20,696 nt of DNA from an uncultured Lachnospiraceae bacterium (lineage in GTDB: Bacteria; Bacillota; Clostridia; Lachnospirales; Lachnospiraceae). This document shows positions 1-7,918 of this stretch, piece after piece. Positions within the stretch are counted from its first letter, which is position 1, and each line of letters opens with the position of its first letter. A program made the position numbers and the translations under genes. The notes below the pieces were generated by a model. That model was not told the origin of the DNA, made no database searches, and saw only the letters and a list, made by a program, of their open reading frames with translations. Location: NCBI GenBank assembly GCA_900544685.1, contig UQWA01000039.1, forward strand, positions 1 to 20,696. Direction: 5' to 3'.

Positions 1-57
1 AAGCGGTTCCAACAATAGCAAAACCCTGCAAAAGCAGGGCTTTGTCTACAGTCTGTG

Positions 58-78
58 ACCACCGGCTAAGCCGGTGGT
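58..78. repeat. Right-end type hairpin of the IS element
   Basis: A perfect nine-pair stem (58-66 with 70-78) and TAA loop lies about 100 bases past the tnpA stop. In IS200/IS605 elements, subterminal hairpins like this are bound by TnpA. The related hairpin at 751-773 shares the CCACC/GGTGG core. Assignment as an IS end is inferred from position and family knowledge. Confidence 0.6.
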
Positions 79-180
79 TTGTTTTCCGCCCTATAAGGGC
101 ACAGTCCCGGCACTAGAGTCTAAAGACTCATCGAAAGATTCGCCAACCGCAACATCAGTTATTTGCCAAGTCCTTGGGAC

Positions 181-659
181 TTATTTTCTTTTATTGCTTT
201 TGTTTACTGGCTCTCCCGTAAACGGGTCTATATACTCTTTTAAAGACATCTGATCATATTCCAAATCTTCTTTTAATTGATTTTGAATATACTCTTCAAT
301 CTTTTTTGCATTTTTTCCTACCGTATCGACATAATATCCTCTGCACCAAAAATGTCTGTTACCATATTTATATTTGAGATTTGCATGTCTTTCGAATATC
401 ATGAGGGTACTCTTTCCTTTCAAATATCCCACAAAGTCTGACACACTCATCTTAGGTGGTATTTCCACTAACATATGGACATGATCAGGGCAAATTTCTG
501 CCTCTATAATATGTACCTCTTTACGTTTGCATAGCATACTCAAAATGTTCGCAATATCTTGCTTTAATTCCCCATATGCTATTTTTTTCTATATTTCGGT
601 GCAAAAACTATATGATACTTACAATTCCACGTTGTATGTGATAAACTATTTTTGTCCAT
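181..659 (-). pseudogene. tnpA: IS200/IS605 transposase TnpA, frameshifted
   Basis: TnpA is a single-strand transposase with a catalytic tyrosine and an HUH metal site. The 120 residues readable from 543 to 181 contain the HUH motif HVHM in CPDHVHMLVEIPPK, and the conserved FERHANLKYKYGNRHFWCRGYYVDTVGKN block carrying the catalytic Tyr region. The true N-terminus lies upstream. An ATG at 659-657, preceded by GGAGGT (672-667), encodes MDKNSLSHTTWNCKYHIVFA and continues to an in-frame TAG just after a run of seven A (582-588 on the plus strand). One additional A would restore one frame of 159 codons plus stop, the usual family length. It is therefore called a frameshifted pseudogene, although transcriptional slippage on the A run could still give some full-length protein. 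Confidence 0.85.
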
Positions 660-750
660 TTGGACGACCTCCTTTGATTAATAAAAACGGTTGGCGAACC
701 TGTTATTATTATATCATCGGAGGTTTTTATAACAACGCTAAAGCTATTCT

Positions 751-773
751 AACCACCCGCATAGCAGGTGGTT
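751..773. repeat. Left-end type hairpin of the IS element
   Basis: Arms AACCACC (751-757) and GGTGGTT (767-773) enclose an inner GC/GC pair and ATA loop with one C/A mismatch. It lies about 90 bases upstream of the tnpA start and shares its core with the hairpin at 58-78. This is the arrangement expected of the transposase-recognised ends of IS200/IS605 elements. Confidence 0.55.
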
Positions 774-852
774 TATTTGTTTCCCAAAGTTCCGTTTTTC
801 GGATCAACGAAAAACTTCACAATGTAAAACAGGGCTTTGCCCTAACAATAAG

Positions 853-878
853 GGGCGTCCGGTAATATCCGGGCGCCC
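853..878 (-). terminator. Terminator-like hairpin after the PucR-type regulator
   Basis: The arms GGGCGTCCGG (853-862) and CCGGGCGCCC (869-878) form a ten-pair GC-rich stem with one T/G wobble and loop TAATAT. Read on the minus strand it starts 20 bases past the regulator stop and is followed by CTTATTGTT, a modest T-rich tail. It probably ends the regulator transcript. The tail is weak, so efficiency is uncertain. Confidence 0.6.
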
Positions 879-898
879 TGTTAATTTACAGAATTTGT

Positions 899-2446
899 TC
901 AGATCAACCCTTTCTTTTCCATAATCTGGAAAATCATGGAGTATAACATTCGGGTCTGGGTGTCTTCAAAATTCACATTTGTGATGTCATGGATGCGTTT
1001 TAACTGATAGATAAAGGTAGATTTTTGGATATAAAGCTGGCGTATGGTTGCTGTGACACTCATGTTCTGCTCAAGGTAGGTCTTTAAAGCAAAGGTATAT
1101 TCACGATTGTGTTCTTTGTCATAACTCAGAAGCTTTTTCAGCCCAATAGGGTACAATGCTTCCAGATCCATATCTCCTGTCAGGTTTTCCAATATATGAC
1201 TGTATTCATAGTGTTCATAACGGTAGTACCAGATGGTAGGATCCTCTTTTTCTCCAATTTCCAGAGCATAATGGGCCTGCAGGTAATAAGAGCGTATCTT
1301 ATCGATTCCGGAGAATGGGATACTGATTCCGGCATGCAGTACGTATTCACGCAGAATGGAGATCATAAAGCTGACAATTTGCTCCCGGCTGTTCCCGGAG
1401 CAGGTTAGGTTAAACAGAAGCAGTACATATTTATTCCCAAGAATAGCGAGACAGCCGGGGATGGAAGATTCCAGCTTGGCACAGAGGGCTGCCATCGTGT
1501 TAATCTTCTCATCCTCTGCACTCAGAGGAATCTTCACACAGAAGAATTCATCTGAGATCTTCCAGTTCATGAACTGAAGGGCAGATGCCAGCTTGTCGAT
1601 GTCTACATAAGTGCCGTGTATCAGATCTGTAATATAGTCATCAATAAATGCCACGTGTCCATTAATAGCCCAGTTCTCTTTTTCAATGGCATATTTCATA
1701 ATCGTTGCCAGTTTTCTCAGCAGACAGTAGTCAGAGTCTCGAATAGGGCGGTCGATCTCACAGGCCATGAGACGTGCGATATAGATGCCTTCTTTTCTGA
1801 TGTTGTCGTAGAGAATGCGGTATCCCCAGAATTCATCCGGAAAGATGGAAGGAACGGTCTGATCCAGTGTCTTGAGAAAGTCAGGATTAAAGCGCAGTCC
1901 TTCGATCTCTTCGGCAGACAGATAATTGTGAACATCCTCTGGCTGGAAAAACATGAGATGCCGTGGTTTGGGACGTTCGCAGATAAAGATATTCTGAAGA
2001 CTGGCAGTATAGAGACAGATGGGGTTATCAAGAAACTTCAGGCTGATCTTTCCCATTTCTTCCATATCTCCGTTTTGCGCAGCAATATCATACAGTTCCA
2101 GTTCCCATTGCTGCAGATCTTTAAAAAGCCTCTGTACAGCAAATAACAGAGCATCTGCGGAGACCAGATGCTGAAAACCCAGATATTCACAGTCTGTTCT
2201 GTTTTCGCACTCCTGATCCCAGTTCCAGATCAGATAAAAACGGTCTTCGCTGATCCGTTGTTCCTTCCAGTCTCGTGCAGAGATAATACGCAGCCAGTCA
2301 GAAGGCATGGAAAGGGAATAGCTGTGACTGATGAGGACATTTTTTATCGGGCAGATTAATCTGTCAGCAGTCAGATGCGAAACAGCCAGTGTGTGGTGCA
2401 GATAATTATCCAACAGATCTTTTATCATATAGAGATTGTAAGTCAT
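899..2446 (-). CDS. PucR/CdaR-type transcriptional regulator
   Basis: This 515-residue cytoplasmic protein ends in a PucR-type helix-turn-helix (about residues 445-510), where the ALKTYLEQNMSVTATIRQLY and STFIYQLKRIHDI stretches match the family pattern of a stalled-elongation-like HTH. The central part (about 270-420) resembles the degenerate GGDEF-like domain found in CdaR/PucR proteins. The N-terminal half is not recognisable and may be the ligand sensor. The ATG at 2446 has AAGAGGAG upstream. The gene is divergent from the NhaC/URO-D/MFS operon across 228 bases, which makes it the likely regulator of that operon and of itself. PucR-type proteins usually respond to small molecules such as purine breakdown products or sugar acids; the ligand here is unknown. 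Confidence 0.85.
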   Translation of the reverse strand: MTYNLYMIKDLLDNYLHHTLAVSHLTADRLICPIKNVLISHSYSLSMPSDWLRIISARDWKEQRISEDRFYLIWNWDQECENRTDCEYLGFQHLVSADALLFAVQRLFKDLQQWELELYDIAAQNGDMEEMGKISLKFLDNPICLYTASLQNIFICERPKPRHLMFFQPEDVHNYLSAEEIEGLRFNPDFLKTLDQTVPSIFPDEFWGYRILYDNIRKEGIYIARLMACEIDRPIRDSDYCLLRKLATIMKYAIEKENWAINGHVAFIDDYITDLIHGTYVDIDKLASALQFMNWKISDEFFCVKIPLSAEDEKINTMAALCAKLESSIPGCLAILGNKYVLLLFNLTCSGNSREQIVSFMISILREYVLHAGISIPFSGIDKIRSYYLQAHYALEIGEKEDPTIWYYRYEHYEYSHILENLTGDMDLEALYPIGLKKLLSYDKEHNREYTFALKTYLEQNMSVTATIRQLYIQKSTFIYQLKRIHDITNVNFEDTQTRMLYSMIFQIMEKKGLI

Positions 2447-2497
2447 ATCGAACTCCTCTTTATTTGTACGATTCGTGCGAAAATCATTTTGAAATAC

Positions 2498-2518
2498 ATC
2501 CTTTTCAGAGAATAGGAT
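2498..2518. promoter_or_regulatory. Inverted repeat, candidate regulator-binding site
   Basis: ATCCTTTT (2498-2505) and AATAGGAT (2511-2518) form an inverted repeat with one mismatched pair and a five-base centre, in the divergent intergenic region between the PucR-type regulator and the NhaC-type operon. Its place inside the regulator's leader and next to the operon fits an operator. No known PucR site was matched, so this is positional inference. Confidence 0.35.
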
Positions 2519-2544
2519 TTTAAAAGTGAGTGTGTTATTATCAC

Positions 2545-2573
2545 ATTATACAAAAAATACAGGAAAAATACAA
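2545..2573 (-). promoter_or_regulatory. Probable promoter of the PucR-type regulator gene
   Basis: On the minus strand there is a perfect -10 box TATAAT (2550-2545) with a poor -35 box TTGTAT (2573-2568) at 17-base spacing. Transcription would begin near 2538, giving a leader of about 90 bases. The partner promoter for the divergent operon is not clear to me; AT-rich candidates exist between 2530 and 2660 but none is convincing. Confidence 0.5.
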
Positions 2574-2674
2574 ATGTATTGAGCAAATATTTTATAAAAG
2601 AACAGGATAATAGGAAAAGCACGTTAAAAAATAAATTTGCATATTTCGTACAGTTTTTAAGAGAGGGGGACACT

Positions 2675-4003
2675 ATGCACAGTGAAATATTAGGCGGAAT
2701 TCCGCTGCTGATTCTGATACTTGGAGCATTGTATACCCGCCGAATCATAGAACCGGCATGTCTGGCATCGGTAGTTGCTGTAGTTATGCGGTACGGAACA
2801 GATTTTGTAAATGGATATCTGGAGAAGATGTATCAGGTATTATCCGATCCGTCTTTTCAGCTTCTGATCATCGTGGGAATTGGTTTCACCGGAATCTCAG
2901 CACTTGCAGATGCTTCCGGGGCAATGGCAGGCTTTCGGCGGATTCTGGAAAGAAGATGCAAAACACAGCACACGACCATATTTTATACATGGCTTCTGGG
3001 GGCGGTTGTGTTTATTGATGATTATTTAAATGCACTGGCTGTTTCGGCTTCCATGAAAGGAATTTCGGATAAGATGCGGATTCCCCGTGAACATCTGGCT
3101 TACACGGTAAACTGCATGGGTGCATGTGTCTGTGTGATGCTGCCATTTTCCAGTTGGGCTGCATTTGCCGTAGGATGTGCCGGACAGCAGGGCATGGGAA
3201 TGAAGGAATATATCGGTGCAATTCCATTTATGTTTTATCCGATATGCGCCATATTGATTGCGTTGTTACTGGCGTATGGCCTGATCCCGAAAATAGGAGA
3301 ACTGAAACTGGCATATGTCAGGGTAGAGGCTGGTGGATCGGTTCTTGCTTCTGAGTCAAAAGAAGAAAAAGAAGCTTCGGAGAAAGAGAGCAGCGCACTG
3401 AATTTTGTCATACCGATGCTGGCACTGATCATTGGAATGCTGGCTTTTGACAAGAATATTGTGGTGGGAATGCTGCTGGCAATCGCCTGTATGCTGGTGA
3501 TGTATTGCGGTCAGAAACTGATGAAGGTTACAGAATTTTTTGATATTTTTCTGGAAGGGTGTTCAGGAATGACGCCAATGCTGATTACGATCTTTGTGAC
3601 ATTTATTATGGAAAAATGCACAGAGGAAATGGGATTTACCGATTTGGTAACAAGGCTGATGAGCAGGACAGTACCGGCAAGTCTTCTTCCGGCAACAGCA
3701 TTTCTTTCTGTGGCGTGTATTACATTTTTTGCTGCATCTTTCTGGACACTGATTGTGATTGCGTTTCCGATTTTTCTGCCAATGGCGGTTACCATGGGAG
3801 TGAACCCGTCACTGGTCATCGGGGCGGTGATGTCAGGGGTGGCGCTGGGAAGCCAGACCTGTCTGTACTCGGATGCAATCTTTATGGTATCGGCAGGGAC
3901 TGGAGTCCCGAATGATACACAGTTCCGGGTAGTAGCGCCGTATGTATTGTGTGGAGTGATACCTGCATCCATATTATTCATAATAGCAGGATTCATATTA
4001 TAA
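2675..4003 (+). CDS. NhaC-type Na+/H+ antiporter family protein
   Basis: This is a polytopic membrane protein of 442 residues, hydrophobic almost throughout. The block FIDDYLNALAV (113-123), followed by SDKMRIPREHLAY and the ACVCVMLPFSSW stretch (150-161), matches the conserved core of the NhaC/ArsB-NhaD superfamily, with Asp115 and Asp116 as likely ion-coupling residues. A charged Glu/Lys-rich cytoplasmic loop lies near residues 227-240. The start is ATG 2675, behind AGAGAGGGGGA. The frame stays open upstream to a TTG at 2579, but that codon has no ribosome site. It is the first gene of an operon with the URO-D-like and MFS genes. Members of this family may exchange organic substrates for Na+ or H+ rather than act only in pH homeostasis, and the context favours a substrate role. 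Confidence 0.8.
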   Translation: MHSEILGGIPLLILILGALYTRRIIEPACLASVVAVVMRYGTDFVNGYLEKMYQVLSDPSFQLLIIVGIGFTGISALADASGAMAGFRRILERRCKTQHTTIFYTWLLGAVVFIDDYLNALAVSASMKGISDKMRIPREHLAYTVNCMGACVCVMLPFSSWAAFAVGCAGQQGMGMKEYIGAIPFMFYPICAILIALLLAYGLIPKIGELKLAYVRVEAGGSVLASESKEEKEASEKESSALNFVIPMLALIIGMLAFDKNIVVGMLLAIACMLVMYCGQKLMKVTEFFDIFLEGCSGMTPMLITIFVTFIMEKCTEEMGFTDLVTRLMSRTVPASLLPATAFLSVACITFFAASFWTLIVIAFPIFLPMAVTMGVNPSLVIGAVMSGVALGSQTCLYSDAIFMVSAGTGVPNDTQFRVVAPYVLCGVIPASILFIIAGFIL

Positions 4004-4057
4004 AAAGCAGCCGTGGCAGGAACAACGGTAATTAATAAACGAGTAGGAGGAATACCA

Positions 4058-5050
4058 ATGCTTACCAAAAAACAGAACTTATTAGAAACCATTCACGGAG
4101 GAAAGCCAGACAGATATGTCAATCAGTATGAATACATGCACGTGTTACTGTCAGATCCTTTCAACCTCTATGATCCATATCCGGAATACGGACAGTTAAA
4201 TGTGACGAATGGATGGGGAATTACACTTTCCTGGCCAGAAGGTACACCAGGACCATTCCCGGTACATGATGATGCTCATAAATTATTAAAAGATATTACA
4301 GAATGGAAAAACATTATCAAGGCACCGAATCTGATTTTCCCGGACAGTGCATGGGAGACTGCAATCAAAGAAGCAGAAGAAGTGGACAAAGAAGATCAGT
4401 TTGTGGCACCTATGATTGCACCGGGTATTTTTGAAAGACTGCATTATTTTATGGGAATGGAAGATTCCATGATCAACTTCTACGAGGAACCGGAATTAAT
4501 GGCGGATCTTATCAAATATATTACAGACTGGGAACTGCAGTATGCAGAGACACTTTGTGATCACTTACATCCGGATGCATTATTCCATCACGATGACTGG
4601 GGAAGCCAGATTTCCACATTTATCTCACCGGACATGTTTGAAGAATTTTTCCTGGATGCATACAAACAATTATATGGATATTACAAATCCCATGGAGTAG
4701 AATTGATTGTACATCATTCTGATTCCTATGCTGCAACTCTGGTGCCGTATATGATTGATATGGGAATTGATATCTGGCAGGGTGTTATGACGACGAATAA
4801 TATTCCGGAACTGATTCAGAAGTATGGCGGACAGATTACCTTTATGGGTGGTATTGACAGTGCAAAAGTGGATCACCCGGGCTGGACGAGGGATGAGATC
4901 CGGCAGGAAGTAAGAAAAGCGTGTGAGACCTGCGGCAACAGGTTCTTTATTCCAAATACTTCTCAGGGGCTGGCAATGTCTACTTTTGAAGGAGTTTATG
5001 AAGCTGTTTCAGAAGAAATCGACAATATGAGTAAAGAAATGTTCAAATAA
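4058..5050 (+). CDS. Uroporphyrinogen decarboxylase (URO-D) fold family protein
   Basis: This 330-residue soluble protein has the TIM-barrel architecture of the URO-D/MtaA superfamily. Recognisable blocks are FHHDDWGSQ (near 169-177), the SHGVELIVHHSD strand, the GIDIWQGV strand and FMGGIDS. True HemE enzymes have an N-terminal RQAGRYLPE-type motif; here that region reads KPDRYVNQYEYM, so heme synthesis is unlikely. MtaA-type corrinoid methyltransferases bind zinc with a HxC pair and a later Cys; here these positions read HHSDS (219-223) and NTSQG (300-304), without cysteines. The start ATG 4058 follows AGGAGG, replacing an in-frame GTG at 4013. It is 54 bases downstream of the NhaC-type gene and 32 bases upstream of the MFS gene. 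The reaction is unknown. Confidence 0.8.
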   Translation: MLTKKQNLLETIHGGKPDRYVNQYEYMHVLLSDPFNLYDPYPEYGQLNVTNGWGITLSWPEGTPGPFPVHDDAHKLLKDITEWKNIIKAPNLIFPDSAWETAIKEAEEVDKEDQFVAPMIAPGIFERLHYFMGMEDSMINFYEEPELMADLIKYITDWELQYAETLCDHLHPDALFHHDDWGSQISTFISPDMFEEFFLDAYKQLYGYYKSHGVELIVHHSDSYAATLVPYMIDMGIDIWQGVMTTNNIPELIQKYGGQITFMGGIDSAKVDHPGWTRDEIRQEVRKACETCGNRFFIPNTSQGLAMSTFEGVYEAVSEEIDNMSKEMFK

Positions 5051-5082
5051 AACAGCGGAAGATATATGAAGGAGGGAGCAAC

Positions 5083-6270
5083 ATGAATACAAAGAAACTG
5101 TCGGGAGCCAGACTGGTTTTGGCAATGGCGGCGCTATTTCTGACGACCAGCTGTACGATGGGGGATATGGCGGTAGTGCCAATTTTCGGTGTTTTTTATG
5201 AGATTTTCCCACAGACATCACTGGTAAATGCCATCATAAGTGCACCATCTATCGTAGGGCTGTTTTTCTGTCTGCTTGGCGGATATCTTACAGATAAAGT
5301 GGACAAAAAATGGCTGATGGTAGGCGGATTTGGTCTGTATACAGTAACATCGGTATTTGGAGCAGCAATAGAAAATGTATATTATATTCTTATCTGCAGA
5401 TGTCTGGCTACCGGTGCAGCATGGGGACTGACAAGTTCCGCAGCACTTTCCATTATTGCGGATCTGTTTGAAGATGAACAGAAACGTGGAACGGTAAATG
5501 GCTGGTATAATGCAGCAATGGCAATGGTTGGCGCAATATTAAGTTTTATCGGTGGGATCCTTGCAGTAGGCGCATGGCAGAATGCGTTCCATACTTACTG
5601 GGTCAATATTCCGATCCTGATTATGCTGATCATATTCCTTCCGTCTATGCCGCCAAAAAAGGCAGTAGTTGCAGAGACGAAAAAGACATCATCTGCTTCT
5701 CTGGACTGCTGGTATAATGGACTGATCCCGATTGTAATCGAAGTTATTTTAGTAGCATCCTGTTATTACGTAATCGCATATACCATTTCTGTATATGTAT
5801 CAGAGACTGGTATTGGAAATGAAGCATTTTCCGGAACTTTATCTTCTGTGGGAACCATTTTTTCATTCCTTGCGAATCTGGGATTTGGATTTATCTATGG
5901 AAAACTCAGAAAAGCAACAGCAGTGCCATCCTTTATTATATTCGGCATAGGATTCCTGCTGATGGCATTCTTCCCGACCAAAGCAGTAGCAATTGCTGCC
6001 TGTGCATTCATGGGAGCATTCTGGGGTATTTTCTACTCTTACTTCTACACAGAAACAACGGTAGTAGTACCGGAAGAAAAACAGGGAACGGCAATCGGTG
6101 TTGTCAATGCGGTGAATGGTATGGCCATGGTAGTATGTACCTATGGTGTAACTTTCCTGAGAGGATTTACCAGCGAAGGAACACTGGCAAGTGTATTCCC
6201 GATTCTTGGAGTGATCTGTTTTGCAATGGCTGTTTTTGCCATTGTATTATGGAGAAAAGAAAAACAGTAA
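5083..6270 (+). CDS. Major facilitator superfamily (MFS) transporter
   Basis: This is a 395-residue membrane protein with about twelve hydrophobic segments. The MFS motif A, GGYLTDKVDKK (66-76), lies between helices 2 and 3, and RCLATGAAWG follows in helix 4. The central loop around 186-202 is short and charged. ATG 5083 sits behind AAGGAGGG. It is the last gene of the operon with the NhaC-type and URO-D-like genes and ends 21 bases before a strong intrinsic terminator. The substrate cannot be read from sequence. A natural guess is import of the URO-D-like enzyme's substrate or export of its product. Confidence 0.85.
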   Translation: MNTKKLSGARLVLAMAALFLTTSCTMGDMAVVPIFGVFYEIFPQTSLVNAIISAPSIVGLFFCLLGGYLTDKVDKKWLMVGGFGLYTVTSVFGAAIENVYYILICRCLATGAAWGLTSSAALSIIADLFEDEQKRGTVNGWYNAAMAMVGAILSFIGGILAVGAWQNAFHTYWVNIPILIMLIIFLPSMPPKKAVVAETKKTSSASLDCWYNGLIPIVIEVILVASCYYVIAYTISVYVSETGIGNEAFSGTLSSVGTIFSFLANLGFGFIYGKLRKATAVPSFIIFGIGFLLMAFFPTKAVAIAACAFMGAFWGIFYSYFYTETTVVVPEEKQGTAIGVVNAVNGMAMVVCTYGVTFLRGFTSEGTLASVFPILGVICFAMAVFAIVLWRKEKQ

Positions 6271-6291
6271 TACATAAGAATGTTTAGCCTG

Positions 6292-6326
6292 ACGGGGTAT
6301 CCGGCATTGTCGGATGCCTCGTTTTA
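6292..6326 (+). terminator. Intrinsic terminator of the NhaC/URO-D/MFS operon
   Basis: A thirteen-pair stem including three G-T wobbles (6292-6304 with 6310-6322) and loop CATTG is followed by a T run. It lies 21 bases after the MFS stop codon. The promoter of the next operon begins within its 3' arm. Confidence 0.85.
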
Positions 6327-6335
6327 TGTTATACT
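6307..6335 (+). promoter_or_regulatory. Promoter of the ABC transporter operon
   Basis: The -35 box TTGTCG (6307-6312) is separated by exactly 17 bases from the -10 box TATACT (6330-6335). Initiation near 6342 would give a leader of about 43 bases before the TTG start at 6385. The -35 box lies in the loop and 3' arm of the preceding terminator. No operator is evident. Confidence 0.6.
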
Positions 6336-6384
6336 TGCTATAGATTTATACGCAAAATTTAGATATGGAGGGAGGCAGGGGAAA

Positions 6385-7914
6385 TTGGAAAATTATGCCA
6401 TTGAGATGCTGAACATTACCAAATGTTTTCCCGGCATTATAGCCAATGATAATATTACACTGCAGTTGAAAAAAGGCGAGATCCATGCACTGCTGGGAGA
6501 GAACGGCGCAGGAAAATCTACACTGATGAGTGTATTATTTGGGCTGTATCAGCCTGAAGCAGGAGAGATTCGCAAGGATGGAAAGAAAGTAGAGATCAAG
6601 GACCCGAATGATGCCAATGACCTGGGAATTGGAATGGTGCATCAGCACTTTAAGCTGGTGGAATGTTTCAGCGTCCTGGATAATATTATTCTTGGTGTAG
6701 AGACTACGAAGCACGGTTTCCTGCAAAAAGAAGAAGCGCGGAAAAAGGTTATGGCGTTATCTGAAAAATATGGACTGCAGGTAGAGCCGGATGCTTTGAT
6801 CGAAGACATTACCGTAGGTATGCAGCAGAGAACCGAGATCCTTAAGATGCTGTACCGGGATAATGAGATTCTGATTTTTGATGAGCCGACGGCTGTTCTG
6901 ACTCCGCAGGAGATTCAGGAACTGATGAAGATCATGAAAAACCTGGCAGCAGAGGGCAAGAGTATTTTGTTTATTACGCACAAGCTGTCAGAGATCATGC
7001 AGGTATCCGACCGCTGCACTGTATTGCGTAAGGGTAAATATGTAGGTACCGTTGAGACTAAGGATACTACGCCAGAAAAGCTGTCTGCCATGATGGTTGG
7101 GCGAGATGTGAATTTTGCAGTAGAGAAGAAGGAATGTGAACCGGGAGCTGTGGTACTGGATGTGCAGAACATGACCGTAGCATCCAAACGCCATAAGAAC
7201 AATGCGGTGAATAACGTATCCCTTCAGGTTCACCGTGGAGAGATTGTCTGTATTGCCGGTATCGATGGAAACGGACAGACAGAGTTTGTCTATGGACTGA
7301 CCGGACTGGAGCCGTTAAAAGAAGGAAAAGTCATCCTGAATGGGGAAGACATCACCCACGCATCCATCCGTGAACGTTCCAAAAAAGGCATGAGCCATAT
7401 TCCGGAAGACCGTCACAAGCATGGTCTGGTGCTGGATTACAGCCTGGAATACAATATGGTGCTGCAGAGATATTTTGAACCGCAGTTTACCGGCAAGGGC
7501 GGTTTCCTGAAAAAAGGAGCCATCCGTTCTTACGCTAAGAAACTGATTGACCAGTACGATGTACGTTCCGGTCAGGGACCGATCACCATTGCCAGATCTA
7601 TGTCCGGTGGTAATCAGCAGAAGGCCATCATCGCCCGTGAGATTGATAAGGATCCGGAGCTGCTGGTAGCAGTGCAGCCAACCCGTGGGCTGGATGTAGG
7701 TGCGATTGAGTATATCCACAGCCAGCTTGTGGCACAGCGGGACGCAGGCAAGGGCGTTCTTCTGGTCAGCCTGGAACTGGATGAGGTTATGAACGTATCT
7801 GACCGGATTCTGGTTATGTATGAAGGTGAGATCGTAGGAGAATTTGATCCGAAAAAAGTAACAGTAGAAGAACTTGGTCTGTACATGGCAGGCGCAAAGA
7901 GAAAGGGGGCCTGA
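6385..7914 (+). CDS. ABC importer ATPase, nucleoside/simple-sugar type (YufO/NupO-like)
   Basis: This 509-residue protein has two fused nucleotide-binding domains and energises uptake at the inner face of the membrane. Domain 1 has a full Walker A (GENGAGKST), a signature region TVGMQQRTEILK and Walker B ILIFDEPTAVL. Domain 2 has the degenerate Walker A GIDGNGQTE, the signature MSGGNQQK and AVQPTRGLDVG, which is the usual pattern of the RbsA/YufO group. The start is taken as TTG 6385, about nine bases after GGAGGGAGG; an in-frame ATG at 6280 lies upstream of the terminator and promoter. Two permease genes follow. The pair of sequence-specific permeases points to the BMP-type nucleoside branch rather than ribose. 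Riboflavin or another substrate remains possible. Confidence 0.88.
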   Translation: MENYAIEMLNITKCFPGIIANDNITLQLKKGEIHALLGENGAGKSTLMSVLFGLYQPEAGEIRKDGKKVEIKDPNDANDLGIGMVHQHFKLVECFSVLDNIILGVETTKHGFLQKEEARKKVMALSEKYGLQVEPDALIEDITVGMQQRTEILKMLYRDNEILIFDEPTAVLTPQEIQELMKIMKNLAAEGKSILFITHKLSEIMQVSDRCTVLRKGKYVGTVETKDTTPEKLSAMMVGRDVNFAVEKKECEPGAVVLDVQNMTVASKRHKNNAVNNVSLQVHRGEIVCIAGIDGNGQTEFVYGLTGLEPLKEGKVILNGEDITHASIRERSKKGMSHIPEDRHKHGLVLDYSLEYNMVLQRYFEPQFTGKGGFLKKGAIRSYAKKLIDQYDVRSGQGPITIARSMSGGNQQKAIIAREIDKDPELLVAVQPTRGLDVGAIEYIHSQLVAQRDAGKGVLLVSLELDEVMNVSDRILVMYEGEIVGEFDPKKVTVEELGLYMAGAKRKGA

Positions 7915-7918
7915 TGGG

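Larger units (their letters stand above)
24..850 (-). mobile_element. Decayed IS200/IS605-family element (TnpA-only type)
   Basis: The stretch holds a Y1 (HUH) transposase reading frame on the minus strand flanked by imperfect hairpins of the kind this family recognises at its ends. The downstream-side hairpin is at 58-78 (arms ACCACCGGC/GCCGGTGGT, loop TAA). The upstream-side hairpin is at 751-773 (arms AACCACC/GGTGGTT, with an inner GC/GC pair). I see no TnpB gene, so it resembles IS200-type elements carrying only TnpA. No terminal inverted repeats or target duplication are expected for this family, so the outer limits given are approximate. It sits just beyond the 3' end of the PucR-type regulator gene and interrupts no recognisable gene. 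The family and hairpins are seen; the exact ends are inferred. Confidence 0.7.

Noticed and set aside
527..865. Plus-strand open frame of 112 codons in the IS element
   Set aside because: It is antisense to the tnpA 5' region and crosses the end hairpin; no family resemblance.
2579..2674. TTG start giving a 32-residue N-terminal extension of the NhaC-type protein
   Set aside because: There is no ribosome site before the TTG, and the extension is charged and unlike the family. ATG 2675 has a strong site.
3511..4092. Minus-strand open frame of 193 codons
   Set aside because: It is antisense to the NhaC-type gene and to the start of the next gene, with low-complexity Ile/Thr/Ala composition typical of shadows of membrane proteins.
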